Below are positions 9,043 through 18,300 of a DNA stretch of 64,000 bases, piece after piece. Position numbers and translations under genes: made by a program. Source of the stretch: Saccharopolyspora spinosa NRRL 18395 (GTDB lineage Bacteria > Actinomycetota > Actinomycetes > Mycobacteriales > Pseudonocardiaceae); contig NZ_GL877879.1 of NCBI RefSeq assembly GCF_000194155.1, forward strand, positions 2,160,014-2,224,013, read 5' to 3'. The first letter of the stretch is position 1, and every line of letters starts with the position of its first letter. The notes below the pieces were generated by a model, which did not search any database, was not told where the DNA came from, and saw nothing but the letters and a program-made list of their open reading frames with translations.

Positions 9043-9772
9043 GCCCAGCTCCCAACCGTGGAGTCGCCGCTGCGGATCGAACGGTAGCCGGGCCACGCGG
9101 GTTCAGCCGACCCCCAACGGAACGGGGCCGTTGGCCACCACTGGGAGCGCAACGACTTCGTGAGCCACAAAACGCCAGCGGCGCTGCCCGGCCATTCCTG
9201 CGCGAAACGGCGACGGAGTCTCGCCCACTCTCGCCCACCGTTCACAACCAGTGCGCGAATGAATACTCCACGTCTGCGATCCGCCCCGGAGTAATTGCAT
9301 CGATCTCGCGAATTCGCCGATCCGCATTTCGAGCGCGAGCGGATCGTCCGACCGGGAGTCCAAAGTAGAGCAGCAGGGAGGTTCCAGGCGGAACAGCACC
9401 AAATATTCAGCTCTTGGCAGCGGTGCGCAGCAATCTCCACGGAGGCGGCAGCCGGGAGGACTTCGCCTGAGAGACTCGGGGAAGTGCGAGTTGTCGATGA
9501 GGTCCAGCACTGCGGTCGGTGCGGACGGGCTTGAAGACGCCGTATCCGCACGCGTGCGATGTCGTGTTGCGGTGGACCGGCGACCGTCTTGCAGCGTCAA
9601 CTGAACGGCCGGTAGCGTCGATTGCCAGCCGTCGAGCAGGCGGTTGGAAACGTGAGACGCCTTCCCCCAAAGCGAGCTGATAACGCCCAAGAGCTGCAAG
9701 CAGAGTCGCCTCGTCCGCTTGGATTTCCTCGACCGGGTGACGTCGTTCCTTCGCAGAACGAATGGAGTTTCG
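9043..9772. other. spacer without a convincing gene
   Basis: About 730 bp between the FAD oxidoreductase and the PAS-GGDEF-EAL gene. Frames on both strands are open in places but show no domain or codon signature. It may contain the promoter of the signalling gene; none could be assigned. Confidence 0.45.
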
Positions 9773-11941
9773 GTGAACACGCAAAAGGAAGAGGCTGCGT
9801 GTAACTTGAGTGGTCGGTGGGAGCCGAGCCGCCGGTTCCACCAGTCGGAAGCACAGATCGACACCGAGCGGTTGATCGGAGACGTCGCCGCGGGCCTCAG
9901 TGATTGCGCCATCTTCGCCATCGACCAGGACGGCCTGGTGACCAGCTGGAACGAGGGTGCGCAGCGGATCAAGGGGTTCGCCAGCGACGAGATCATCGGG
10001 CAACACTTCTCGAGGTTCTACCCGCGTGAGCAGGTCGAGGCGGGATTCCCGTCCTGGGAGCTGCGCCAGGCCGCCGCGCGCGGCTTCTTCATCGACCGGG
10101 GCTGGCGCGTGCGCAAGAACGGCACGCGCTTCTGGGCGCACGTCGTGATAACCGCGCAGCGGGCCCCGGACGGCAGCTTGACCGGCTTCATCAAGGTGAC
10201 CCGCGACGAGTCCGAGGGACGCACGCAGCGCGAGCGGTCGGCTCGGCGGTTCACCGACCTCTTCCAGCTCGCACCGGTGGGCATTGCTCTGCTCGACGAA
10301 TCCGACCAGGTCCTCGACGCCAACGCGGCGCTGTGCGATCTGCTGGGCTACCGGTTGCACGGCAAGGCCGCGTCAGAGTTGATGCACCCCGACGACGCTG
10401 GGTCCGGGTTGGTCCCGCACCCAGCGAGGGCGGGCGGCGAGAGGATGTCGCACCGGGTCCTCGCCCGCGCAGATGGTGAGCCGGTGTACTGCCACGTGCG
10501 GTGCGCAGCCTCGGTGCAGGACGACGGGGACCGGTTCTGGTTGGCCGTGTTCCAGGACGTCACGGAGCAGATCCGCCGCGCAGAGGTCCTGCACCACCAG
10601 GCCACACACGACCCGACGACCGGGCTGCTCAACCGGCAGGGCGTCGACGAACTGCTCGTCGCCATGCTCAACAGCAGCAGCGACCAGATAGCCGTGCTGT
10701 TCTGCGACATCGACAACTTCAAGCGCGTAAACGACTCGCTCGGCCACGATGCGGGCGACGAACTGCTCGTAGCGCTCGCCCGCCGCCTGCGCAGCGAGCT
10801 CCCGGCGTGCTGCACGCCCGCGCGGCTCTACGGGGACGAGTTCCTGATCATCTGCTCGAACGTGCAAGCCTGCGGCGGGCTCGACGCACTCACCAGCAAG
10901 GCGGCCGACCTGCTCCGCGCGGTCGTCCCGTTGCAGGGTCGGTTGGTCAGCGTCACCGCCTCCATCGGCGCGACCACACCCGGCGAGCACACCACCACTG
11001 AGAACGTGATCCGCGACGCCGACGCGGCGATGTTCAACGCCAAGAGGGGCCGCGGACGCGCGCGGACCGGTCCAGGCACTCCCACCGCGCAGCTGACCTT
11101 GGAAGAAGATCTCCGCGCCGCGCTGCGCCACGATCGCCTGCAGCTGCACTACCAGCCGATCGTGGCTAGGGATGGAACCATCACCTTGGCCGAAGCGCTC
11201 GTGCGGTGGCCGCATCCGGAACGCGGACTCCTCACACCGGACACGATCTTGTCCGTCGCCGAGAACGGCGGTCTCATGCACGACCTGGACAGCTGGGTAC
11301 TGCGCACCGCCCTGCGGGAGGCGGTCACCTGGCAGCGGCCCATCGGAGTCACGGTCAACGTCTCCGGAATCCGTCCCGACGCCCCGAACTTCAGCGACGA
11401 GGTCTCCACTGCGATCACCGCCAGCGGCATCGCCCCCGACCGCATCGTCCTGGAGATGGTCGAAACGCTGCTCGTGGACCTGCCCGCGAGACCGCGCCAA
11501 GCGATGCGGGAACTCGCTCGGACGGGAGTCCGGTTCGCGATGGACGACTTCGGCACCGGCTATTCCTCGCTGGCTCGGCTCAAGGACCTGCCGACCCAGA
11601 TCGTCAAGCTCGACCGGCGGTTCGTCTCCGGCATGGGGTCGGACCCGGCCGATCTCGGGATCGCGCGTGCTGTGGTGGAACTGGCCCGGGCGATGGACCG
11701 CACCTGCATCGCCGAAGGCGTCGAGAACACCACCCAGCACGCGCTGCTGAACAGCCTCGGCATCGACGCCTGCCAAGGCTTCCTGTTCTCCCGCCCGCTG
11801 CCCGCAGCGGAGTTCCACGCCCTCCTCAAGTCCCCGGAGTCCGCCGGCCCCCGGAAACACGACTCGGGGAAAGGCAAGCCCCGAACGCGATCGTCCACAA
11901 TGGCGCTGCGTAGTACTGGTACGAAACAAGCTCGGGGTTGA
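9773..11941 (+). CDS. PAS-PAS-GGDEF-EAL cyclic-di-GMP signalling protein
   Basis: Soluble 722-residue c-di-GMP turnover protein. Two PAS domains (about residues 35-145 and 155-270) precede a GGDEF domain (about 285-445) and an EAL domain (about 460-700). The diguanylate cyclase signature is RLYGDEF, with Tyr in place of the first Gly, and no RxxD inhibitory site precedes it. The EAL domain keeps EALVRW, the NVSG Asn, LEMVE, DDFGTGYSS, the KLDRRF Lys, AEGVEN and CQGFLFSRP, so phosphodiesterase activity is plausible while cyclase activity is doubtful. The GTG at 9773 is chosen because GGAG lies six bases upstream; an upstream in-frame start at 9719 lacks one. No transmembrane segment is visible. 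Confidence 0.9.
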   Translation: MNTQKEEAACNLSGRWEPSRRFHQSEAQIDTERLIGDVAAGLSDCAIFAIDQDGLVTSWNEGAQRIKGFASDEIIGQHFSRFYPREQVEAGFPSWELRQAAARGFFIDRGWRVRKNGTRFWAHVVITAQRAPDGSLTGFIKVTRDESEGRTQRERSARRFTDLFQLAPVGIALLDESDQVLDANAALCDLLGYRLHGKAASELMHPDDAGSGLVPHPARAGGERMSHRVLARADGEPVYCHVRCAASVQDDGDRFWLAVFQDVTEQIRRAEVLHHQATHDPTTGLLNRQGVDELLVAMLNSSSDQIAVLFCDIDNFKRVNDSLGHDAGDELLVALARRLRSELPACCTPARLYGDEFLIICSNVQACGGLDALTSKAADLLRAVVPLQGRLVSVTASIGATTPGEHTTTENVIRDADAAMFNAKRGRGRARTGPGTPTAQLTLEEDLRAALRHDRLQLHYQPIVARDGTITLAEALVRWPHPERGLLTPDTILSVAENGGLMHDLDSWVLRTALREAVTWQRPIGVTVNVSGIRPDAPNFSDEVSTAITASGIAPDRIVLEMVETLLVDLPARPRQAMRELARTGVRFAMDDFGTGYSSLARLKDLPTQIVKLDRRFVSGMGSDPADLGIARAVVELARAMDRTCIAEGVENTTQHALLNSLGIDACQGFLFSRPLPAAEFHALLKSPESAGPRKHDSGKGKPRTRSSTMALRSTGTKQARG

Positions 11942-12325
11942 AGACACCTGTGTCAGCCACCGTGGGAGCCCGGTAGGCGGTCGCTTTGTGTTCGTTGCGC
12001 TGTACTCCGGTGAGATGGCGGTTGCCCGCGATCTCACCGGCCCGTTCGCGCCCGACGTCGTAGTTCGTCCGGGGAACGCCCCGCCGCAGTCGCGTCCTAG
12101 CATTTTGATTCCACATCGCAAACTCATAACTCCGCTATGCGAAATTAGGTGTCAGCATTTTCGTATCCCGGATGCCGTCTGTTTCACACCCGCCCGCGAG
12201 CGGAGACATCGCGTTAATCAGCCGAAACAAAGCGAGAATCTACGCCGGACGCGATCTTCTGTTACGTTCAAGAACACGATTCGAGCACGTAGGTACGCCT
12301 CGCAACGACGCCGCTCGGACTGTGG
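11942..12325. other. intergenic region between convergent genes
   Basis: A/T-richer stretch between the stop of the GGDEF-EAL gene and the stop of the alpha/beta hydrolase. No gene and no strong hairpin recognised. Confidence 0.4.
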
Positions 12326-13279
12326 TCATGCGACGGGGTTCAGACCCCGCCGGAGCGCGTCGAGGGTTTCGGCGGCCTGACGCCGGGATACGGTCGCGCT
12401 CGCGACGACGGCCGACCGGTGAAATGTGCCGGGGAACAGGTGCAACTCGACCGATACGCCGTCGTCGAGCAGGCCGGACGCGTAGGCCAATCCCTCATCG
12501 CGCAGCGGGTCGTTCTCGTAAACCGACACGTACGCCGGGGGAAGGCCGGAGAAATCGCTGGCGCGAGCCGGTGCGGCGTAAGGAGGAACGGCCCCGTCGC
12601 AGCCCTCCAGATAGTACCGCCAGCTCAGCACCGCGTCGGCTTGGTTCCACAATGGAGTGTCGTCGAACGTCCGCATCGAGGTGGTGTCCAGCCGGTCGTC
12701 GACCTCGGGGGCATCGAGCAGTTGGAAGCACAGAGGTGGTCCGCCGCGGTCGCGGATGAGCAGGGTGAGCGCGGCGGCGAGACCGCCGCCGGCGCTCATC
12801 CCGTACACGCCGATCCGCGCAGCGTCGACCCCGATCGCTCCACTTCCAGCGGCGATCCAGCGCAGCGCTGACTCGCAGTCCTGCAGGGCAGCCGGATACG
12901 GATGTTCCGGGGCCAGCCGGTAGTCGACAGCCACGACGACCGCAGGCACCCGAGTGCACAGATCCGCGGCTTGCGCGGTGACCGCGTCCAGCCCGCCCAT
13001 CACGAATCCACCGCCGTGCAACAAGAGCAGAGCGGGAAGCGGGCCGGCGGCATCGGGCGGCTTGCAGACCCTGACCTGCACGGAGCCACCATCCACACCG
13101 GGCACCGCGCGGTCGGTCATGACGACCTCGTCGGGCTGCGCCGCGCCCGCAGCCATTTGCTGCATCCGGGCACGGGCCCCAGCGAGGTCCTGGATGTGCA
13201 GGTCGGGCAGCGCGGGCAGGGCTGCTGCCAGCTCGGGATCCAGGTACACGTGGCCACCCCCTTGCCGAGGTACCACCAT
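12326..13279 (-). CDS. alpha/beta hydrolase, hormone-sensitive-lipase family
   Basis: Carboxylesterase-type serine hydrolase, 317 residues from the ATG at 13279. It has the HSL-family oxyanion motif HGGGF, VDYRLAPEHPYPAAL, the nucleophile elbow GMSAGG, the acid in ENDPLRDEG and the catalytic His in FPGTFHRS. The frame is open upstream because of GC bias, so the start is not certain; 13279 gives a normal family length. It is followed on the same strand (upstream in transcription) by a DMT transporter 185 bp away. A degraded paralogue-like fragment of the same family lies at 33.6-34.1 kb. The natural substrate is unknown. Confidence 0.82.
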   Translation of the reverse strand: MVVPRQGGGHVYLDPELAAALPALPDLHIQDLAGARARMQQMAAGAAQPDEVVMTDRAVPGVDGGSVQVRVCKPPDAAGPLPALLLLHGGGFVMGGLDAVTAQAADLCTRVPAVVVAVDYRLAPEHPYPAALQDCESALRWIAAGSGAIGVDAARIGVYGMSAGGGLAAALTLLIRDRGGPPLCFQLLDAPEVDDRLDTTSMRTFDDTPLWNQADAVLSWRYYLEGCDGAVPPYAAPARASDFSGLPPAYVSVYENDPLRDEGLAYASGLLDDGVSVELHLFPGTFHRSAVVASATVSRRQAAETLDALRRGLNPVA

Positions 13280-13464
13280 TGTCCGGCCAGTGCGACCGAC
13301 CCGGCCACCGCTGCGACGGTCCCGCCCATTCGCACCCGAAAGGCGGTTCGACGGCGGGAGCCGGGCGAGCCGGACGAAATCGGCACCCTCAGCGACTTTT
13401 CGGTGAGCGGTGGGCGCTGATCGATCCGGTGGTCGCGGTGTGCGGCAGGCGGTGGGGCTTCGAC

Positions 13465-14376
13465 TCAGCGCTTGCCCGCGCGCACCGCGCCCGCGCTCGC
13501 CGTGACCACCATCGCGATCGCGGCGCATTGCAGCAGCGACAGCCCCTGGTCCAGCACCAGATAACCCGCCGTCGCGGCAATGGCCGGCGACAGGCTCGTC
13601 AGCACCGCGAACGTCGCCGCCTGCAGGCGGCGCAGGGCGAGCAGTTCGAGGGCGTAGGGCACGCCCGAGCTCATCACCGCTATCGCCAGGCCCAGACCGA
13701 GCACCTCCGGTTCCAGCAGCGTCCCGCCCGATGCCCCGATGCCCAGCGGCAGGCTGACCAGCGCGGCGACGGACATCGCGATCGTCAGGCCGTCCAGCCG
13801 TGGGAAGCGGGCACCCGCGCGGGCGTTGAGCACGATGTACGCCGCCCACATCGTCCCTGCCCCCAGCGCGAAGGCCACACCCGCGACGTCGAGTTGGTCG
13901 AAGCCGCCGCTGCCCAGCAGATAGACCCCGGCCAGCGCGAGACCGGCCCACAGCAGGCTGGCGACGCGACGCGAGGCGACGACCGACAGCAGCAGCGGCC
14001 CGAGCACTTCCAGGGTGACCGCCGGCCCCAGCGGAATGCGGTCGATCGCCTGGTAGAAGAGGATGTTCATGCCACCGAGAGCCAGGCCGAACCCGCCGGC
14101 CACAGCCCAGTCGGCGCGCGAGTACCCGCGCAGTCGGGGCCGGGTGATGACCAGCAGCAGCACCGCGGCGAACGCCACCCGCAGTGCGACCGCCCCGAGC
14201 GCCCCGGCCCGGGGGAACAGCAGCGCGGCGAAGGCCGACCCGAACTGCACGGACACCGCCCCTGCCAGCACCAGTCCGACGCCACTGAGGGTGCCGTGGC
14301 CCGCGGCGGGACAGGTGGGAGCGGGCGCAGCCGTCGTCGCGGATGAATTTTGCACCGTGGATTTCATGCGCTTCAC
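13465..14376 (-). CDS. EamA/RhaT-like DMT-superfamily exporter
   Basis: 303-residue integral membrane protein with ten predicted hydrophobic helices in two EamA repeats (first repeat starts GVGLVLAGAVSVQFGSAFAALLFP, second GVAFALGAGTMWAAYIVLNARAG). It resembles RhtA-type amino acid or metabolite exporters. ATG at 14376; a second Met four codons in is also possible. It is divergent from a LysR regulator with a 60-bp gap, the classic arrangement of a LysR-controlled exporter. Confidence 0.85.
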   Translation of the reverse strand: MKRMKSTVQNSSATTAAPAPTCPAAGHGTLSGVGLVLAGAVSVQFGSAFAALLFPRAGALGAVALRVAFAAVLLLVITRPRLRGYSRADWAVAGGFGLALGGMNILFYQAIDRIPLGPAVTLEVLGPLLLSVVASRRVASLLWAGLALAGVYLLGSGGFDQLDVAGVAFALGAGTMWAAYIVLNARAGARFPRLDGLTIAMSVAALVSLPLGIGASGGTLLEPEVLGLGLAIAVMSSGVPYALELLALRRLQAATFAVLTSLSPAIAATAGYLVLDQGLSLLQCAAIAMVVTASAGAVRAGKR

Positions 14377-14436
14377 GCTAGGAATCCGGCCGCGCCTGGT
14401 GAAATGCCGAGTCGGCCGCGGTTATGCTCATGACGC

Positions 14437-15300
14437 ATGACCATCGAGCTGCGACACCTGCGCGCTTTCCTCGTCATCGCCGAGGAAGGCAACATCACCC
14501 GCGCCGCCGCTCGCCTCCACCTGAGCCAGCCCGCGCTCTCCCGCACCCTGCGCCAACTCGAAGTCCACCTGAGCGCCCGCCTCGTCGACCGCTCCACGCA
14601 CCACCTGGAGCTGACCGCCGAAGGCCGCACGTTCCGCGACAAGGCAGCCGCCGCCATCGCCGCCGTCGAGACCGCTCTCGACCCCCGAGGGCTGACGAGC
14701 TGGCCGCTGCGCCTGGGCCACACCTGGGCGGCGCTCGGCGACCACACCGTCCCGCTGCTGCGCCGCTGGGACGAGACGCACCCCGGCATTCCGCTGGAGC
14801 TGCTCCGAATCGACGACCGGACGGCGGGCCTCACGCAGGGCAAGGTCGACGCGGCCGTTCTGCGCGGCACAGTCACCTCGACCGGGCTCCGCACGGAGTT
14901 GCTGCTGTCGGAGGAGCGGGTGGTGGTCATGCCGACGGACAGCCCGCTGACGGCGCTCCCCCAGATCACCCTGGCGGACCTCGCCGCCCACCCGATCGCC
15001 CTCAACACCGTCTCGGGCACCACGACGCTGGACCTGTGGCCGCCGACGGCCCGCCCCGCCGCGACCATCGAGGTGACCAACACCGACGAATGGCTCATCG
15101 CGATAGCGGCGGGCAGAGCCGTGGGGGTCTCGACGTCGGCCACCCCGAGCAGCCACGCACACCCCTCGCTGGTCTACTGCCCGCTCGCGGACGCCCCAGC
15201 GGTCCCGGTCGTCCTCGCCTGGCGCGAGGGCGTGGGACACCCGGCGATCCCGGACCTGCTGGCACTCGCACACGAAGTTCTCACGCCCGGAAAACCCTGA
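14437..15300 (+). CDS. LysR-family transcriptional regulator
   Basis: 287 residues. The N-terminal winged helix (RHLRAFLVIAEEGNITRAAARLHLSQPALSRTLRQLE) is followed by a LysR effector domain. It is transcribed divergently from the DMT exporter and probably controls it, sharing a 60-bp control region. The ligand is unknown. Complete, with normal family length. Confidence 0.92.
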   Translation: MTIELRHLRAFLVIAEEGNITRAAARLHLSQPALSRTLRQLEVHLSARLVDRSTHHLELTAEGRTFRDKAAAAIAAVETALDPRGLTSWPLRLGHTWAALGDHTVPLLRRWDETHPGIPLELLRIDDRTAGLTQGKVDAAVLRGTVTSTGLRTELLLSEERVVVMPTDSPLTALPQITLADLAAHPIALNTVSGTTTLDLWPPTARPAATIEVTNTDEWLIAIAAGRAVGVSTSATPSSHAHPSLVYCPLADAPAVPVVLAWREGVGHPAIPDLLALAHEVLTPGKP

Positions 15301-15317
15301 GCCACGAAGCGAATCCG

Positions 15318-15450
15318 AGCGAACTCGGCATTACCTTCGTGCGTCCCGACCGCCGGGACGAGAACCGCCGTTATGGCAACCTCGCCCTCATCCGGCAACG
15401 CATCGAATCGGTCATCAACACCACCAAGGACCAGCTGCCTCTGGATGATG
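15318..15450 (+). mobile_element. IS982-family transposase C-terminal relic
   Basis: About 43 residues, RPDRRDENRRYGNLALIRQRIESVINTTKDQ, match the conserved C-terminal region of IS982-type transposases (RPxRKDE...IRQxIESVxxTxKxQL). The usual HGGRT...RVAQRLLAL continuation is lost. It sits directly between the LysR gene and the GH43 relic and is too short to be functional. Confidence 0.6.
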
Positions 15451-15483
15451 GGGCTTGCGGGGTGTGTGATCTCCCGCGTCTGC

Positions 15484-15950
15484 TCAGCAGTGCACTTCGC
15501 CGGGGTGAGGCTCCTCAAGTCGCGTGTCGTCGCCTTCGGCTCCCCAGGTGATCGTGGCGGCGTAGCGGTAGCGCGGCGCGTCGCATTCGCCGCCGTTCTG
15601 CCGCCAGCCGTGGCAGAAGGCCACGGTCCGGCCGTCAGCGAGCCTCACCAGCTCGGCGCTCGCGGGGCCGGCGATGCTGGTGTTCTCCTTGGTGAGGAGG
15701 TTGTGGGCGCGGCTGGCCGGATACGGGCCGGTGACCCTGTCCGCCCAGTTCACGGTGGTCGCGTATTCGGCGCTGCGGTACTCGTCCCGCGACATGAAGA
15801 GAAAGTACTTACCCTTCTGGTAAATGATCTGCGGGTTCTCGTGTTTGAAGTCGCGCTCGCCGAGCAGCGTCCGGTCGCCGCTGATGGACAGCCCGTCGGC
15901 CGTCAGGCCCCGGAGGTAGATGCGGCGAATCGCGTTCGGGCCGTTGGCTG
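15484..15950 (-). pseudogene. GH43-like glycosyl hydrolase C-terminal fragment
   Basis: Reads NAIRRIYLRGLTADGLSISGD, then GERDFKHENPQIIYQKGKYFLFMSRDEYRS and GPASAELVRLADGRTVAFCHGW, typical of the C-terminal blades of a family 43-type five-bladed propeller glycosidase. The N-terminal half with the catalytic Asp is missing and no good start is present; the open frame upstream to about 16098 has no similarity. Truncated relic next to an IS982 remnant. Confidence 0.65.
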
Positions 15951-16219
15951 GGCCGCCTACCGCGGACGGGCCGGTCTCATGGGCACATGAAAACGCGACC
16001 AACGGAACCGTTCTCCACGGTCCCCCTCCCGACATACTGCTGACAGCAGGCCACTGGCCACCGTGGGGTGGCCAGCCCGCAACCCAGTCGGCGCGCATGG
16101 GCAGTTCTCACCGTATCCCGGCGGTTCCAAACTAGTCGGTGCCGTCGGGCCGCCCGGCCAAGCGTTTTCCCAGTCGGAAGGAGGCTTTCTGCGCAGCGCA
16201 TGGTCAGGAAGAAATCGGG

Positions 16220-16675
16220 TCAGTAGTTGAACGACACGATCGCGTCGCGCGAGCAGAAGTCCGGGAGGATGTTGCGGTCGACGCACACGTGAATCGCGGC
16301 GCGTGCTGCGGTCGCTTCATGCCGCAGCCTGCGGGACAGGGGCCCGCTGGCGTGTGTGTGGGTTCGGGCGGACTCGCTGCTGCCCGCGCTTTCCCACTTG
16401 CCCTCTACGAGGAAGAAGAACTCCACCCTTACGAACGTGGGCATGCCATCGTTGCGCAGGTCACGCCAATTGGCGCCGACTGTCGCGTAGACACCCCCGT
16501 TGTTGGCGAAGTCTCCATCTGCGGAGCCGATGGCCGTTTGGCCGCTCTTGGCGTAGATCGGCCCCCACAGCTTGCCGGCCGCATTGGCACCAGGCGTCAC
16601 CACCATCGACGCGAGCAGTGACGCGGCGACCATCGCGGACGCCGTGAGACCGCTCCGGAAACCAGCTCGTGCCAT
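16220..16675 (-). CDS. secreted protein of unknown function
   Basis: 151 residues with a clear Sec signal peptide (RAGFRSGLTASAMVAASLLASMVV, cleavage after ANAA). The mature part begins GKLWGPIYAKSGQTAIGSADGDFANNGGVYATVG and carries three cysteines in the C-terminal third (HVCVD, PDFCS). The ATG at 16675 is chosen because GGGAGGAATC lies directly upstream. No family is recognised. The C-terminal part, with single Cys pairs and a final Tyr, suggests a small folded extracellular protein. Confidence 0.72.
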   Translation of the reverse strand: MARAGFRSGLTASAMVAASLLASMVVTPGANAAGKLWGPIYAKSGQTAIGSADGDFANNGGVYATVGANWRDLRNDGMPTFVRVEFFFLVEGKWESAGSSESARTHTHASGPLSRRLRHEATAARAAIHVCVDRNILPDFCSRDAIVSFNY

Positions 16676-17208
16676 GATTCCTCCCAGATCAGCAAGGCGC
16701 ATCGTCCGAATGCGCGAGCGGAGTCTGGCACGGACTCGGCTTGGCCGTGACGCGAATGAACCCGTTTAACCCGGTCGGACATCGAGTCGATTGTTGCCAG
16801 ACCGGATATCTCCAATGACTGTCAGATGTCGCTCGCATGACGACCCGCGAGCGGGCCGGGAGATCGCCGGACCCCTTGCTCCGTCACGCGCTGCGCGCCT
16901 CGTGGGCGGTTCGAGTCGTTGGGCGAGGGAGTGGGCGTCGCGGCGGTCGGCGACCGCCAGGGCGGGGCGAGCTCGTCCCAGATGACGACTTGGCGGCGGG
17001 CCTGGTCGATCAGCTGCGCCAGGGGACAGTACTGGTGACCTTGCGAAATCAACTGTCGCGTGTTCGTCGCTTCACCAGCTCGTTGCGCAAGCACCGGCGC
17101 CCGTGGTCGATCGACCGTGCCCGGAAACGGGTTGCTGCTTGGCAATTGTCCCAGCGCAGCGACGAAGGCCCCGGCCGTGCGCCGGTACACCTTGGGCAGG
17201 GGCGTTGA
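16676..17208. other. spacer without a convincing gene
   Basis: About 530 bp. A minus-strand frame at 16822-17190 is open but has no recognised domain, no ribosome binding site and mixed codon bias, so it is not called. Confidence 0.4.
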
Positions 17209-18018
17209 TCAGCCGTCGGTCCGCAGCGGTCGGACGGTGAGGATCTGCTGTGCTTGCCCGACCGGGCCGTTGATGTCGTGCAGGACGGTGCTGGTGCTGC
17301 CTTGGCCGGTGCTGCCGAAGACGACGGTGGTGTCCAGGCCGGTCCAGCTGCCTTCGGGCTGCCGGTGGAGGTGGATCGTCAGGTCGACGTTGGGCCACAT
17401 CCAGTCGGTGGGCGACTGGCGCGGGGCGATGCCGTTGGCAGTGTCGACGAGCGCGATGTAGGACGCCAGCGGGCTGCTGGACTCACCGGCGACGAGGTCG
17501 AGCTCGGTCGAGATCCAGGCCGTCGTGCGGCCGGGCTGCGACGGCGCGAGCGGGCGGGCGTTCAAGGAGGCGATGTACCCGCCGGGCCACACCGAGTCCA
17601 TCGACCAGGGGGCGACCTCTTCGGGCGGGGTGAGCGGGTCGGCGCCGCCGCCCGCGACGGCTTCGGTATCCAGTACTGCGAGGCGCCATGCGCGGGCCTT
17701 CACGACCGGGCGGTCGGCGACGAGCACGGTGGCTTCGATCAGTTCGATGGTGCGGCCGGGCCGGATGGTCTCCACCCGGATCTCGCATTCGTCGAGGGCA
17801 AGACGCCCGAGGATGTCGAAGCTGATGCGGCCGAGGACCAAGCCGTCGTCCGGACGTGCGGCCAGCTGCTGGTCGATCGCGTGGACTATGAGCCCGCCCA
17901 GTGGGCTGAAGTGCTGCTCGTCCGGGTTCCACGCGCCGCTGGCGTGGCAGGTGGGCTTGTAGCGGTGTTCGTCGATCCGCTCGTAGTAGCTGTTCGTGGC
18001 AGGTGTGCCTGCGTTCAC
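17209..18018 (-). CDS. acyl-CoA thioesterase family protein
   Basis: 269 residues with a double hot-dog TesB-like organisation: first half SPLGGLIVHAIDQQLAARPDDG and GRISFDILGRLALDECEIRVE, second half with SYIALVDTANGIAPR and WPNVDLTIHLHRQPEGSWTGLDT. It is expected to hydrolyse an acyl-CoA. The GTG at 18018 is chosen from GGAG eight bases upstream. It lies downstream of an amino acid permease on the same strand but is separated from it by a hairpin, so it probably has its own promoter. Confidence 0.8.
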   Translation of the reverse strand: MNAGTPATNSYYERIDEHRYKPTCHASGAWNPDEQHFSPLGGLIVHAIDQQLAARPDDGLVLGRISFDILGRLALDECEIRVETIRPGRTIELIEATVLVADRPVVKARAWRLAVLDTEAVAGGGADPLTPPEEVAPWSMDSVWPGGYIASLNARPLAPSQPGRTTAWISTELDLVAGESSSPLASYIALVDTANGIAPRQSPTDWMWPNVDLTIHLHRQPEGSWTGLDTTVVFGSTGQGSTSTVLHDINGPVGQAQQILTVRPLRTDG

Positions 18019-18261
18019 AGGGTTTCTCCAGGGACTGCGGGCGGGTGCGGCGGTGCCGCTCTCAACGCTCAGGATCGTAAGACGGCGCAACGCAAGGTGG
18101 ACCCCAAGCGTTGGGAGCGTCATACCGGCACCCCGACCGAGCAGTCGACCGGCGGTCCGCTCCACCACGGGCTCCGACGGGGTCCGGGAGCCCAGAACTT
18201 GCCACCAAGACGATTGGTTATACCAAAAATGGATCAGGTGCGGCTGACGATCCCCATCGGC

Positions 18262-18290
18262 GGCACCACCCGGCGGCGCCGGGTGGTGCC
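18262..18290 (-). terminator. hairpin terminator of the permease gene
   Basis: Perfect 12-bp stem (GGCACCACCCGG, 18262-18273, pairing with 18279-18290) around a 5-nt loop, beginning 11 nt after the permease stop on the minus strand. Confidence 0.75.
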
Positions 18291-18300
18291 GGTACACGTG

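Noticed and set aside
7544-9163. Long plus-strand frame opposite the FAD oxidoreductase
   Set aside because: Shadow frame; all recognisable motifs are on the minus strand.
13280-13951. Upstream extension of the alpha/beta hydrolase to 541 codons
   Set aside because: The extra N-terminal part is antisense/out of frame to the DMT transporter and has no domain; 317 residues is the normal family length.
16822-17190. 122-codon minus-strand ORF upstream of the thioesterase
   Set aside because: No ribosome binding site, no family and mixed codon bias; could be a remnant but cannot be supported.
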